A stretch of DNA of 64,000 nt from assembly GCA_029964075.1 (NCBI GenBank), contig CM057142.1, positions 36,334,392 through 36,398,391 of the forward strand. Direction: 5' to 3'. The DNA is from Patiria pectinifera (lineage: Eukaryota; Echinodermata; Asteroidea; Valvatida; Asterinidae). Below, piece after piece: positions 48,965 through 60,966 of the stretch; the stretch's first letter is position 1, and each line of letters opens with the position of its first letter. The notes beneath the pieces were generated by a model, which was not told the DNA's origin, ran no database searches, and saw nothing but the letters and a program-made list of their open reading frames with translations. Both the position numbers and the translations under genes were made by a program.

Positions 48965-49560
48965 GTGGGAAGAGGGGGTAGATCTGTCCTCAAGCACACT
49001 CTCGCTCAACTCTCTTATCACACAGTATGTCATAAAGCGACCAACCACATCCGCCATCAAAGCCACCGTCACCCTTCGCGGAATGACTTACATGCAGCAA
49101 GGAGCTTGTCGACTCTTAGTACAAGCTGGTCATGGGTTCAGCTACCCAAGCGTGCTGCAATATGTCCGAACCATGCATGACCTGGAGCAGTGCTCAGGCT
49201 GTCCGGAGGAAATCGCTGATGAAGAACCAAGCATCAGTGTCATTGACACTGATGACTTTCTCAACGACAACTTTACAGGAGGAGGAAACGCACCGCGGTA
49301 ACTAGATGTTTCTGCAGCGTTTAGAACCTACTGTACAGGAGAAAAAGGCAAATATTCAGGATGAGCTTACGCACATCAAAGACGCAAAGACTGTCTCACA
49401 AATACTGGCTGATGAGGCGGCTGAGATGAAAGCCGGTACGTCAACAGGGACCATACAGCGCTGTGAGCCGCCAATCCACCCTAATCATGCAACGTACAGA
49501 GCCATGCACTTAGTTAAAACAAGACAGAACTTCGCTGTGCTAAACATGTTTAAAACCAGC
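48965..49560 (+). pseudogene. Degenerate ORF of an uncharacterised multicopy protein family
   Basis: Overlapping broken frames read MTYMQQGACRLLVQAGHGFS, then SVIDTDDFLNDNFTGGGN, and in another frame MFLQRLEPTVQEKK. The D(N/T)DDFxxxxxTGxGxxxxxNVMFxQ pattern recalls a family of large unnamed proteins found in many copies in marine invertebrate genomes. Here it sits between long inverted termini, so it is probably the element's own gene. Several frameshifts and a stop break it. No catalytic residues can be assigned. Confidence 0.5.
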
Positions 49561-50260
49561 TGATATGGCCCTCGATCCCATTTGGACCTCACTCCTTAAT
49601 AACCATTAACCATCATGGCTTGCTGCGGGGTTCTCTCTCCATTTATGCTGGATGGGTCCAGGACCTTCTTAAATTGCATCAGCGCAACGATTTTGCCAAA
49701 ATAATTTGTTCATTCATGATCCCGTTTAAAATGTATGTTTTTGCTCTATCGAATGGGGGCCATCTTAGATGTCTGGGTCAAAATGACGTCATAGTGTCAA
49801 ACTGATGTCGGAAACGGAATTCCCATGGTCGACTTACCATGAAAAAGTGTCTCCACACTTGATTCTAGGTGCTCTGGTTCAAAAGTTAATTTTTCAAGAT
49901 GGCGCCGATGGCCATCTTGGATTTGCCCCCCAGCGAAAAATGCCGGGATTTTTGGGAGGGACCGGGGGCTAATTTCTTTATAAATGGTCCATAGAAGTCA
50001 AATCCATCGTCAAACCATCCTAGCCAGAGAATGGTCACGGAACTTATGTTTTGGACCCAACTAGATGCACGTTTGAAATGAAGTCACAAGGTGACGTCAT
50101 CATGACGTCACTCATCAGGATACTTTACAACAGATTATGCTACTTTTGAAGGATGATAACAAAGATTAATGCCAAAAGAGAAGGCCTGAAAAGACCTGTA
50201 CAAAGTCTGTTGGATTTATCATGGAGCAACAAGAAGGCTGAAAAAAAAAGAACAAAAAGG

Positions 50261-50292
50261 AAGGCTTTTCCGCAACTATGCGGAAAAGCCTT
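50261..50292. repeat. Perfect hairpin, 14-bp stem, 4-base loop
   Basis: Stem aaggcttttccgca / tgcggaaaagcctt, loop acta. It is unrelated to any gene seen. Confidence 0.7.
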
Positions 50293-50948
50293 AAATAAAA
50301 AAGCAATAACAATAACAATAAAAAAATATATAAAAAAAACACTAAGAAATTTGAAATGGTTCACTTGTGGGGGAAATGGGAATCACTGTACCCCAATTAT
50401 GAATAGAAAAAGTTTGTCAACAAAAACGTGTTTACCACTTTCGCTTTATACACAAGCAAAAACCACCCACACTTTTCAACGGATAGGTTGCAGGAGGAGA
50501 AGGGCCGGTTTGAATCGGATGTTGAAGCAGATATTGAAATCACTGAATTCTGGTTGATCAATTTCATTAGAACGGATCAACATACATGGTTTACCATGCA
50601 AGTCGGGAATCGCATGGATTTAAAAAAAAAAACAAGGGCGTCGATGCTCCATATGGTTATCGGACGGATATTTTACTTTCTAAAACCTTTAACTTCGGCT
50701 TCATTTTAAATAATAGGCTAGTTGAAGGCACTATAAGATACGCTGAGACGTGGTGTGTTGTTTGTGTTATTTAAATCAACAATTAAACGCCGACATTTTT
50801 AGACATCACATGAAAATTTCGGTAAGTTCTAAGACAATTTAAAACAATTACAAGCTGGAGCAAATCTCTGTTCATTGTTTTTAGCATATTAGAATGTCGA
50901 TTAAACTCACGGACTTATGCTTAATCTGTTAGTGTTACTGATGCTTAC

Positions 50949-50992
50949 TGTTTCATGATGACCTCTTGAAATCGCTGCTTGACGATTGGTCT
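50949..50992 (-). CDS. Probable 44-nt exon of the kinase gene
   Basis: On the minus strand, a strong acceptor (poly-T then cAG) is followed by 44 nt and a donor (GAAACA|GTAAGC). Entered in phase 1, as the exon ending at 52093 requires, it encodes ETNRQAAISRGHHET and leaves in phase 0. The kinase exon acceptor at 34570 is also phase 0. The double phase match supports one gene; the 16.4-kb downstream intron is filled with mobile elements. A short exon can arise by chance, so transcript evidence would decide. Confidence 0.5.
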
Positions 50993-52092
50993 CTGAAAAA
51001 AAAAAACATAATGAACCTACCTCACAAATTCAGCCTGAACAAAACATAGTATAAGAAAATTCTTTTTGCGAGAAGCGTTGCTTCCAAACGCATTTTCCAA
51101 ATAATCCCCCCGACACCTGTTAATGCACCGTACCTTAGGGGTCATTCAAAAATGCTGGATGTTTTTAAATATCGATATTTTTTTCCAAATTGTTTTGACC
51201 CACCCACCCACCCCGCTTTTTCATCTTAAAATATTGATTTTCCATTAAATAAAAAACATAACGAATGTCCAGTTCAGTGACGGCGGAATGCAGCTGCAGT
51301 CCGTATACATTAACTTACCAACAACACGGCACACTAGCATTCCCGTACGCATTGGGAATCCACCTGATAACACGTAAAACTAGTCCATTCTAGATGGTCA
51401 TAATAAATATCAGCTCGCTCAAAAATAAAACTTTTGTCTTGGCGTAAAGAGGTGTAATGACTCCCATTATTCATATAAAGTTTATTTTAGAAATTTCAGT
51501 CGTTTTTCATAGAAAAAAAACAGTTGAACTCTCAACTCGCGCTTTCCATACGTGCGGGCGCTGCCATGTTCATTGCCCCATCCCCATTCGCATGCATGCA
51601 GGGTGCCTCAGTAGTCTTGAACACAAGTAGGTTTATTGCATTGTCGCTTTTTGTAACCGACACTTGTGGTGTGTACTAAGACAAAATGAACCTGGTATCC
51701 CGCTCCATTTGCACGTCGCACTGATTTTACGCATGCTTTTAAGTCTAACTTCACTGGTCCCCATGCATATGGTGCTCCGATGGACGTGTACACAATACTC
51801 GGTACATTGTACATGTACCGGATGCACACTGTACCCGAACGGGACGGGGAAAGGGCTTACGAATTGCGGGAACGCAGAGAGTTGAAGTGGCAAGTCGAAA
51901 GAGCAATTTTCTATCTTTTTCATTGAAAAAAGGGTGAATTTTAAAAACATCGAACATTTTGAATGGCCTCTTAGTGTGTTTTTTTAACTGGAACAGAGTA
52001 ACCAATGAATCACATTCCTTGTTAACAAAGTAATCTTTTTTGCTTGCAATATTCCTGTGTTATATTTCAAATACATTCATTTTAATATTCAC

Positions 52093-52339
52093 CTGGATTG
52101 ACACCGGCAGATATAATATGTATATTCTGAGTAATATGGAAAGTAGGTCTGTCAACAGGTCCAAGAAACGTAGGATTATTGCTCCCACCAACGTTGACGT
52201 CAACTGGAACGGCCACGGGTCTGTGTTGGTCACCAGTCTGCCCCTTCCAAGGTATAAGATGTTCCTTTGATTGCGTTAACTCGTGCTGGGAGCGGAAATC
52301 TGTGAACTCTTCTTCTTGATGCGACTCAGACTGAGACAT
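52093..52339 (-). CDS. Probable first coding exon of the kinase gene, with RHIM-like motif
   Basis: From ATG (52339, context gacATGt) the frame runs 82 codons to CCAG|GTGAAT, a donor in phase 1. The peptide starts MSQSESHQEEEF, is acidic and polar, and then turns to a beta-prone region. VPVDVNVGGSNNPTFLG (residues 44-60) fits the RHIM core (V/I-Q-V/I-G-x-x-N) except Asn for Gln, followed by RPTFHITQNIHIISAG. RHIM segments form amyloid signalling assemblies in RIPK1/RIPK3, TRIF and insect IMD. A motif of this kind ahead of a kinase would make a RIPK-like architecture. Exon joining is inferred from phase and strand only. Confidence 0.5.
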
Positions 52340-52994
52340 GTCGGATTTGCCAATGTCCTTCTCTATTCTTGTTACATCAAGCGATATCCTCGTCTCGTGC
52401 CCCGCATTCTCTGATAACTTTGTATTAGTCGTTCATATTTCCTGGTTTTAACTATAACTAGTAAAAGTAGCAAGTGGTTGTTTGGGGCAGTTCAGTCTCA
52501 CAAAGAATTAACTGTTCCTCTTGTAGAAGAGAGTTGTTCGTATTGTTTCAAAAGCTGGTTATCTTGATCACACGGTCCCTTTATTCGCTAAAGACCCAGA
52601 GGTCACCTTTTTGCTGTGGTTTAAGTTCACTTAAGTCTCTGTGTCATCTACGGAGATAATGCAATCGTCTTTGTGTTTTCTATCTCCTCATGCTGAGATG
52701 TCTGATGATCTGGCAAAATAAAAAATATTAAATGAAAAAAGGGGAAAAAATGACACGGGCGGCAGTTGTGAAGAAGGGAAGCAGACGTCCAGGGGTGAGA
52801 AACTGGTTTATGTTTTCACTTGGCCTAAATGTTTTTGCAAACAAAACTACATGTAACGCGCGACCTTGTGATGTTAACTTGTGATTACTGTAGAATGTTT
52901 TCACGTAACTGAAAAATGTCAGTAGCAAAATCTGAGGTGACGTCATCTACGAACGGTCTCCCCCTAATAAAAACAGTCGTGAGAAGGGAGCATT

Positions 52995-53219
52995 TGTACA
53001 CTATTAGGTAACATAGTGTGCATGATTGAAGGATTTTATCAGCACTCCCCATTGAAAATTATGGTACGAGGCCCTCGTGAATTTGCCTAGATCGTTTAAT
53101 GCACAAAAGCTCATTTGTATCCATGCACTGCTACTGACTCCAGGTGGGGATATAAACCCCAATTCCATTCACTGAATAAACTTGTCATAGATCAGTTCTC
53201 TCTGGCTCTCGTGTTTGCA
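52995..53219 (+). promoter_or_regulatory. Possible solo LTR or Pol II unit
   Basis: A TATA-like gatataaac (about 53148) is followed by gaataaac (about 53174) and ctctctggctctcgtgtttgca, an arrangement resembling an LTR's promoter, polyadenylation signal and U5 end. No target duplication is found. Confidence 0.25.
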
Positions 53220-54114
53220 CTTTGACTGTCTTCAAATCTATCGTTTCGATGGTCTCCTCTTTGCACAACAATCATCCGAAGACGCTTTTTTTTAATTGCA
53301 GTACAGAAAGGAAAGCTTGTTTCTTCCTTGGTTTGATTGAATCCCTCCTGACGAGTGTTGGAGTACATCTAACGGCTGAATGGCCTTGCGCGGAATCTTG
53401 GTATTTACAGGTTTGTTGACTGTGAAGAAAAGGAAAAAGTGTGACAAGACTCACCTACAGAAAGGAAAATCAACCGCAAGTTCTCCATCTAACGCCCTTC
53501 AATTCGCTACTGCCATGGATTGTATGCAAATAGGCTTTATTCGCCCTTCTAAGTAAACACAATAACTCGAGATATGCATGGATACTGAACCCTGGCACGT
53601 TGGCACAGACTTGTTTCTAGTGGTTTGTACATAACGAGACGGGACACCAGATCATGGGTATATCTTTTGGAGTTTTCCAAACCACGGAATCGTCCCAGTC
53701 AATGGCTTAATTCGCTCCGACTTACGAATCGTTCTTGGACATATTTACATGTTGGCTTCATGTCGTAAGATTTAATGTTACTGAAGCTCAACAAGGTTTC
53801 TGTACGGAGCCGGATTCCCGTAAGTCAGGGGCCTCAAACTCTCCCGAAGCCAGAAAGGAACGGAAGCCGTGCACGGGAAACCCAATTGTATTTGCCTATA
53901 TTTCGCTAACGGCATTAGACTTTGTAAACATTGACATGTTTGTCGTAAACACTTCAGTATTGGACTTTGGGCACATTGAGAGAATAGATGAGTGGCCATG
54001 GCAAATATATTGGCATTGTCAGAATGCAAGACTAGATAACCAGAACAACCCAGAATTCGGCCTCCCTGATGTTCCCACTACCTATATTCCCCAATACCGA
54101 TGTTCCCCGAAATC

Positions 54115-54150
54115 CTTAGGATTAGGGTTAGGGTTGGGTTAGAGTAAGGG
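54115..54150 (+). repeat. Interstitial telomere-like repeat
   Basis: ttaggattagggttagggttgggtt: about four TTAGGG-type units with errors. Confidence 0.75.
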
Positions 54151-55029
54151 TTTTTTATTTGCAAAAACATAATTTAAAACAAAACCGAACACCTGTCTAT
54201 ATCCTACCAAAGAACCTCAGCAGGGCATTAACAATATTTCGTCATTCGCAAGCTCAAATGGAAGCAAATTATTGCACCTGTTATCCCAGGCTGCCAAAAA
54301 ATTACTATTTAATGTAACTAGACTAATGTTTGTGGATAAACACAGGGCTGTTTCGGCAATTCTTTAGGTGACATATGGCATCTACACATACAAGTAGAAG
54401 TTCCATCCAGGAAGGATATGTAGTTCTGTAGATATTGGGATGAGTACCATGGGAGGGTTTCAAGCATATTATACGTGATCACATTCTGATTTATGCATCT
54501 CCAATGTGACATTACATGACACGTAATGGCATCACGTCATCTCAATATTCATTTATGACACATCCCAGTCTAGCTACGTACCAAGTTACAACCTAATAGG
54601 TCTGTAGATATACGCCTTAGAAAAATGCACCTTTAATGTGACGTCACGTGACGCATGATGACGTCATCGTGACGTCATTTCGAATTTCATCTATTCCGGT
54701 CTAGGTGCAGCCCATGTTACAACTAAATCGGACCAGTACAGTTGTGAAGTTGTAGGCCTTAAAAAATGCACCTTTAATGTCACGTCACATTACATGTATT
54801 ACTAATTTATTAAAATTTAAACATCGCAGCCAAAAGGCTGAATTGCTTATTATAAAATCTAAAAATATTTTTCAGAAATAGTACGCGAATATAGAAATAG
54901 TATGTTTTAATAATAAAAATTCAGGTTTTGAAAAACATTATTAAAAAAAAAAATCAATTAAGGGTCTACAAACATTAAATACTATATCAAGGAAAAACAC
55001 TGGACAAGTGAAATACCATTACTGTTCTT

Positions 55030-56200
55030 TAAATGTTAAAAACAGACAGTAGACACGCCTGAAAACACACAAACAAGAGACGAATTATACAACTTGAAAA
55101 CAAACTGGAAGTCACCACAACTTGTAACACATATTGTGTGTGAGTATACCAGGGATGGAATACAAGTACTCTTATGCCGGTTTGTCCGACATTTGATAGG
55201 ACACATTTCATTAGAATAACGTAAGTTGTTGCATTAGTAGGAGCCAATGCCTGTAGGTTTTGGAAACAAAAAGTTTTTTCCAAAGTTAGTAAGTCTGAGA
55301 TATTGGATAAACCATGTTGGTGACAGATTTTATAGTAATATTGCGTTGTACTTAATTCACCAGAAAGAATGATACAAAGCGCTTTCTTATGTAACCTCTA
55401 GAGAAACATGTGTGAGAAGCATACACTGTTACTTTTTACATAAGTGCCTAGAAAGAGAAGCTTCATTCAATCTGTTTGATCAATTTGAAAATTAGAGATT
55501 GCCAAATTTGGTATACCAGGTGAGATTTACTGGGAAAAAACTTCATATGCTGACATTTGCTTGGGTTAAGTTTCATTGTTGGAGATGGTTGAGTATTTTG
55601 CCCAGGATGAGAGTTTCAACAGGATCAGTAACGGTCTTATTACTTAATGTCATATCGTCAACGCATTTGTAATGTTTTATCACAGGGAGGTTAGGACCAT
55701 TGATCATAACAAAAAAAGAATTGGTTCGATTTAGGTTAAAAAAAACAACGCTATACCGAACAGATGTAAGCGATCTGATAAAAAGCTACATAATCAAGGA
55801 ATTAAAGAAGTTCTTTCCCCTAACTGCGTAAATTTATTAATCACAATGTTGTGATCGACTCACCAAACGCCTTACTGAAAACAGTGGCTATCAAGACGCC
55901 AGAATTATGTGGTTTATGAAAAACACTGTGTATATCATCCAGGAGTCTGACTTAACAATGTGATGTAGAAGAACCTCCAATAACCAAATTGAATATCAAT
56001 GGAATTCTTATATCATAAAGCATCCACACAACAACAAATCGTCGATAATCTTATAAAGTATACAAGCAAGTGAGCTAGGGCGAAGAGTATCCATGTTTGG
56101 GGGATTGGTCTTAGGCACAGGGATAACAAAGGCGCTTTTCCAAATTTCAGGAACTACAGCTTCATTGAGAGAGCAATTTAAAATATTGGTCAAAGGAAAT
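55030..56200 (-). pseudogene. L2/CR1-like LINE reverse transcriptase remnant
   Basis: Minus-strand fragments in consistent order read: LNEAVVPEIWKSAFVIPVPK then LRPSSLACILYKI (RT start), LLDDIHSVFHKPHNSGVLIA then FSKAFGESI (RT core), YDIK-type degraded active-site region with NPSKCQHMK, and a C-terminal part near 55029-55400 (LEKTFCFQNLQALA). Stops and frameshifts interrupt all parts. The order and motifs match non-LTR elements of the CR1/L2 group. The 5' part of the element is absent. Confidence 0.75.
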
Positions 56201-56319
56201 TAATTAAAACATAGGCCAGTTTTTTAATCAGCCGAGGCGGTAAATAATCAGACCCTACAGATTAACATAGGTTGACCTTTTAAAGTTTGTTGAAAACTTC
56301 AGCAGGTGTTACAACTGGA

Positions 56320-56631
56320 ACCGGGCCTGAGGGCACGTGCCTGCCCCGCCCCCCTCAATCGTGCGCGCCCTCCCCCAGATGCCCCTTAAGCTTCCCCACC
56401 AAAATACTGAAAATTGCCCTTTTCCTTCCCCAACCAAGAAGGGTTTTTGTAAGTTGTATTTTTTCAGTTAGCCAAAGGCTTACTGTTTACAATTGCTTAT
56501 GTCAATGGATAAAGCGAGGCATTATGGGGCTACACTGGGGGAAAAAAATGCAATATGACATTTGCAATATGAGCCCCCATGATATTCTGATGCCCCCCCC
56601 CCCCTAAACAAAATCCTAGCTACGCCCGGTA
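56320..56631. mobile_element. MITE-like element with accgggc termini
   Basis: Left accgggcctgagggcacgtg and right aaaatcctagctacgcccggt are imperfect inverted ends; the inner right end (cccccccccccctaaacaaaatcctagc) resembles that of the MITE at 41717. No clear target duplication. Confidence 0.4.
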
Positions 56632-57050
56632 TAGGAAACTTCCTTCCTGCATCGTGATTCGATACCGCAATTGGCTAGAAATGGATTTATATCGTGTACT
56701 TTGTGTTGTTACTCACAACGTTCTAGACGTGTTTTCGCGATCATTCGTCCTCGCCTTCTCGAAAATTTTCATTTCCTTTCCAATTTGTTAATAATAATAT
56801 GAATGTTGTCTCGTTAAGATCGTAACAATTTCATTAAAATGAAATCATGTTTTCGTAACTCACGCCATGATTCTGTTTTTACCCCAGACACCGCATACAA
56901 AAACAAACGCAAATGTAACGCACAGGCAGGCACCAGACAACTCCTTAATTGCATACGTGTTCAAAAATCTTGCACATGCAAATGATCCAATACCAGGGTG
57001 AGAGAGCAGGTAGAGGTGGGCGCGTACTGCTCGACACCCTTGGGCGAGGT

Positions 57051-58805
57051 TGTATCAGTATATTTGGAAAAGGTGGAAATATTGCAAATTAAAGTCTAAT
57101 AAGTGTCTTTATTATGATAAGTCCCCACTTGGGAAAGTTTATCATTAAGAATATTTTTTTTAACTTGGGAGGGAGTTTCTCTGGTTTGGAGACGCTATAC
57201 TTTCAAGTGTGCCTAGGCTAGTGGCGTATCCAGCTTTTGATGTGGGGGGGGGGGGGTAACCGCACTCGCAGATCTGCGCCGAATTGTGGACAAGTTCTTT
57301 TTTCCGGACACTTGGCCTCCGTATGGGTTCGTTCGTACCCCCCTGCCCTGCAAGCAGGGCGCTGGTAAGGGCTGACGTCATTTGAGCTCTCATTGGATAG
57401 ATTTTGCGTGACCTGTGACGTAACACGTCACACAAACCAGCTTCCGGTGCCCATCATGCGTGGTGTGCGCTAGCTGTATGCGAAGGTCAATCTATACTTC
57501 CTTCATAAGATTCTGTGAAGCTCATCAGCCCTTACCAGCGCCCTGTTTGCATGGGTTCCGTGCTCCAACCAAGAGGGCGCATTTTACCACTTTTGAGAGC
57601 ACCATGGACGTACGGGACGCTATGTTTTTTCCATACCACATGCTGTCCAGTATATATAGAACTATGCTGGAGGGCGCTATGTATGCAATAATATAATAAT
57701 ATGTAGTGGATACTACGTTGAATTACGAACGCGGTGGTGCGAGTTTGATTACCAGCCCATGCTCTTTTTCTTCTTCTTTACTTCTTTTTTTGTTTCTTCA
57801 AAAGGTTTTTAATTCATTTGGAAAAAAAATTCTTTTACCAATATGTGGTTTGGAGGATTTTTTTTCAAGGGAAAATTAAGTCTGAGAACCTGACTTGCAA
57901 CACAACGTACTTCGAATTAATAGCGTGTGGTACGGAAACACATAAGCGCGTACGGGACCATTGATATCCGCATGGAGATCAATGGACGGGACTTTTGCGT
58001 ACTGTACTGTACTGGTTTGCGCCCAAAGCGCCACACCACTTCCATAATGTGCCAAGGCTATTAGCCGCAGCGTCTTCGCATGATTGTCAGGCAACGTCGG
58101 CGCGCGCATACGTTCAATTTAACTTGCGATGGTCTCCGAGACTATTCCCTCCCCCAATAACTTTGCATCATTTAAAATACGCAGTGGATGGACCGGGAAC
58201 CAGTGTAGGTCCTCCCCAACTCTCCGTTTCTGGAAGGGGCACTAGTGCACGGAGCAAATAGCTCCATGGTAAAGTCAAAAACTGAAGGGGGGCTGAAGAC
58301 CACATGACACTGGGGGCGCTGTTCATGATACAGATGTATCAGCGCATTTCAAGCTTTTTGTAATTTTTCTCCCTTTCTCAGTACTATTTAATACATTTCG
58401 GCGGTTGAAAAGTTTGAAAAATACCTCAAAATCTGGGTTTTTTTCTCTAAATACGAAATAATGGGGGGGGGGTGATCCAATAGCCCAGACCCCCCCCCCC
58501 CCGGTCAAAAAGTTGGGCGGGATATATATATAGGGCATAAAACAAACACTTGTGTTCACCTTTTTCCCATACTGATACATTATCGGTTGATACAGTATTT
58601 GTTCCGTGGTTATACATTATCGGATACAGTTATTTTGCAGTAACATTATCCGTCGACCCATGATACATTATCGGATACAAATTTTACTACACTATCAGTC
58701 AATTTTTGCTACATTATCGGTTAGTGATACAATATCGGTCAATTTGTGATACATTATCGGTTGGTGATACGTTATCCATTGGTTACTACATTATCAGTTG
58801 TAACA
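57051..58805. mobile_element. GATAATGTATC-rich foldback element, copy 2 (inverted, one terminus lost)
   Basis: The right terminus (58566-58805) repeats the TIR of copy 1. The interior is homologous to copy 1 in reverse: 58120-58200 to 35330-35420, 58310-58560 to 34960-35200, 57285-57320 to 35630-35670. The left terminus is cut at gtatcagtatatttgg. A ~190-bp MITE and other sequence are inserted in the middle. Confidence 0.8.
57355..57545. mobile_element. hAT-like MITE inside foldback copy 2
   Basis: Ends cagggcgctggtaagggctga and tcagcccttaccagcgccctg are perfect inverted repeats of 21 bp. Copy 1 of the host element lacks this sequence, which supports insertion. The flanks cctgcaag / tttgcatg agree at 5 of 8 bases. 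The repeated atgggttc (57323 and 57551) is an alternative boundary. Confidence 0.7.
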
Positions 58806-59190
58806 GGTAGTCTCAACAAGCAATTTCCAATAATGAATAACGACAACGATTGGGTTTCATCTGTGCTTCTGAAACTGACAGTGTTGTACTCGAGTCTAGG
58901 CCTATACCCTGTGTCCTGTTAAATGTTCAGTCACGAACAGAAAATGAACAGTCATTTGTCACAAGCCATTTTAATAGATTTATGAAATGGTTTAGATTTA
59001 GGTTCCTCAAGTCCCTTAATTAAGTTCCATGCAAAAGATCTTTACTCAACAACTTTTACAATTTTAATTCATAACTTCTATAACCAGTAACCGAAGACCA
59101 TCTTAGCGCTCTGGAAAACTCTTGGACTTCAACCCAACACCACCCCGGGCCCCAAATAAGCTAAATTTGATGTATTTCCCTCAGATTTAG

Positions 59191-59692
59191 TTGGCGTTGC
59201 TCAAGATCAACATGGGAACGATGACATACAGTGGAGAAATATCTACTAGAGGAGAAAAATTCATAAAGATGGTAGCATCCTCAGAAGTGGAGCAGGATAC
59301 TTGCAAACCAGATATGTCCCAGACCGAGACACATTCATTGGATGAGTCTGCACATCTTAAGAGCAGGCATTCGTCAGCAACATCAGTGGAGCAACTGGTA
59401 CTTGGGGAGGGGCAGATGGTGAACAGCGCTGACAAACGACAGTGAAACTGCAGTTTGTAGACGTCACAGTATCAAAATCCTCCAAACACGTTTTGGGCTT
59501 AGGTCCAGCACCTTAAAGAAGCACATCTTCAGTATCTGCTGTAAAAGAAAATAGGCCCAACGGCTCAAAACATGTTTCAGTAAACTTCGTTGTCAGCGGA
59601 AGCAACTGTTCTGTCGTGTTGTTTCTCGGCTATGATGACGACACTACTGTGAAATTCAACAAATATATGCCCCATGTGAAAGAAAATTTAAG
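59191..59692 (+). pseudogene. Possible coding segment(s) of unknown function ending in a splice donor
   Basis: An 84-codon frame (59191-59445, containing MTYSGEISTRGEKFIKMVAS) is followed in another frame by KLQFVDVTVSKSSKHVLGLG, a TAA, and then VKENRPNGSKHVSVNFVVSG to YDDDTTVKFNKYMPHVKENL. The last part ends at AAG|GTAAGT (donor at 59693). Composition is protein-like, but the frame change and the stop mean either short introns or a decayed gene. No family is recognised. Confidence 0.3.
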
Positions 59693-59716
59693 GTAAGTTG
59701 ATAGGTAAAATATTGG

Positions 59717-60218
59717 GTTTTGCCCTTCACCGACGTATTTTCTTTTGATGAACTCGGCAGTCTGGTTCCCTCTGTAGAACCGAACGCCCTCCTCGGCTGA
59801 ACCGTCTCCACTTCGCAGTCCTTGCCCAGGAGTGGGAACCCCACCTCTCAGAACTGGCTGATGAAAAGACGGAGGGAGGACTGGACCAAGCTTGACACCA
59901 TGCTCCACTGCTTCATTGCCGAGCCCTCCAGATCCACAAAGCCGCCTGGTCATTATCTCAAGCGCTAAGTTGTTTGTCTCCCTAAATCAACTACAAACAG
60001 CAGGCCGAGCGAATACTAGAGTATCCCTCCACAAGATAAGCGCTCATACCTCTGCGAACTGTCAGTGCGGAGCTGTCCTGAACGTCAACTACATCTTGTT
60101 TGGCGCCAATGGCCTGTGCGAGCTCGACGCCGAAGCCATCAAAGTGGATGAAAGGGATCAATGCACGCTGGTGACCAGGGAACAGCGAAATTTGGCAACT
60201 GCAGAATTAAAAGATTGA
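59717..60218 (+). pseudogene. Non-LTR retrotransposon C-terminal remnant
   Basis: The segment LQTAGRANTRVSLHKISAHT followed by NCQCGAVLNVNYILFGANGL resembles the RTGHxxLxxxLxxxxxxxxxxCxCG...xHILxxC tail of LINE polyproteins. It begins just after ttttgcccttcaccgacgta, the same terminal motif as in the repeats at 61398-62850. Frames are broken. Confidence 0.4.
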
Positions 60219-60966
60219 GCGCGTCCATCGCATTCCGGTTCACCGACCAGCCACCGCTCACCGACCAACCACCGTGGGTACCGGAGGCCGTCAAATAGGC
60301 CAATTCATTGCAGGCTTCTATGGTCCACTAATCGGCAGTATACGTGTTGAGAAAAGCGGTCAAACAACTGAAAGGGAACCAGCGCAAGGGGTCATCCATC
60401 GACATCTCTGATGATGTCACAAGCAAAGTCCGGAACTACCGCTAACAACTTCGGGATGAAAATCTGCAATTAATACACAAAGACGAGCGTGTACATTTTA
60501 CTTACATACCATGGTCCATCCCACCAGTCATCAAGTATAAGCCGCTTACGGGGGAATTCAAGACCTTCACAGCTACAGGAAAGTGAATCACAGCAATAAA
60601 ACACTTTCCAATAATACTCACTTAATCTCTATGTCTATATCCCATCACCTTGTTGGGTATTATTGGTATTATCATTGACTTTGTTGAAGCAATTATTGTA
60701 CCCTCAATGTGATGCATGTACACGAATAACTCAAATCGTCACCGTTTTCACGAAACGCCACATTATGTGGATTTTGAAGAAAAAACGTTCTCGAGATAAT
60801 CGCAATAGAATGTCCTCTTATTTTAAAACTGCAAAAAAAAACACTTTTCAACAACTTCGTGCAGTAATGAAACCATCATATGATTCTATGAAAGCTGAAT
60901 GTTTACTTGATCCCAGTAATTATAATTAATACAGTAGCTAATTAGTGAATATTAATTAGTAAAGAT

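Larger units (their letters stand above)
47058..50063. mobile_element. 3-kb DNA element with ~480-bp inverted termini
   Basis: The left terminus 47058-47533 (start tagttgggtccaaaacataa) is inverted at 49559-50063. The similarity includes gctaggatggtttgacgatg, the C/G-rich run around ggtccctcccaaaaaatccc, and gcgctgat(a/g)caattta. The right arm carries an extra ~40 bp. The interior holds a degenerate ORF and a short telomere-like repeat. I find no target duplication. Termini this long plus an internal ORF suggest a DNA transposon of a less-known class. Confidence 0.8.

Noticed and set aside
50153-50557. 134-codon Lys-rich frame
   Set aside because: Composition comes from A-rich DNA and a hairpin; it ends in a SINE remnant.
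53455-53520. Non-coding first exon of the kinase gene ending at gtag|GTGAGT (minus strand)
   Set aside because: The donor is good, but no matching acceptor ahead of the ATG at 52339 could be chosen with confidence.
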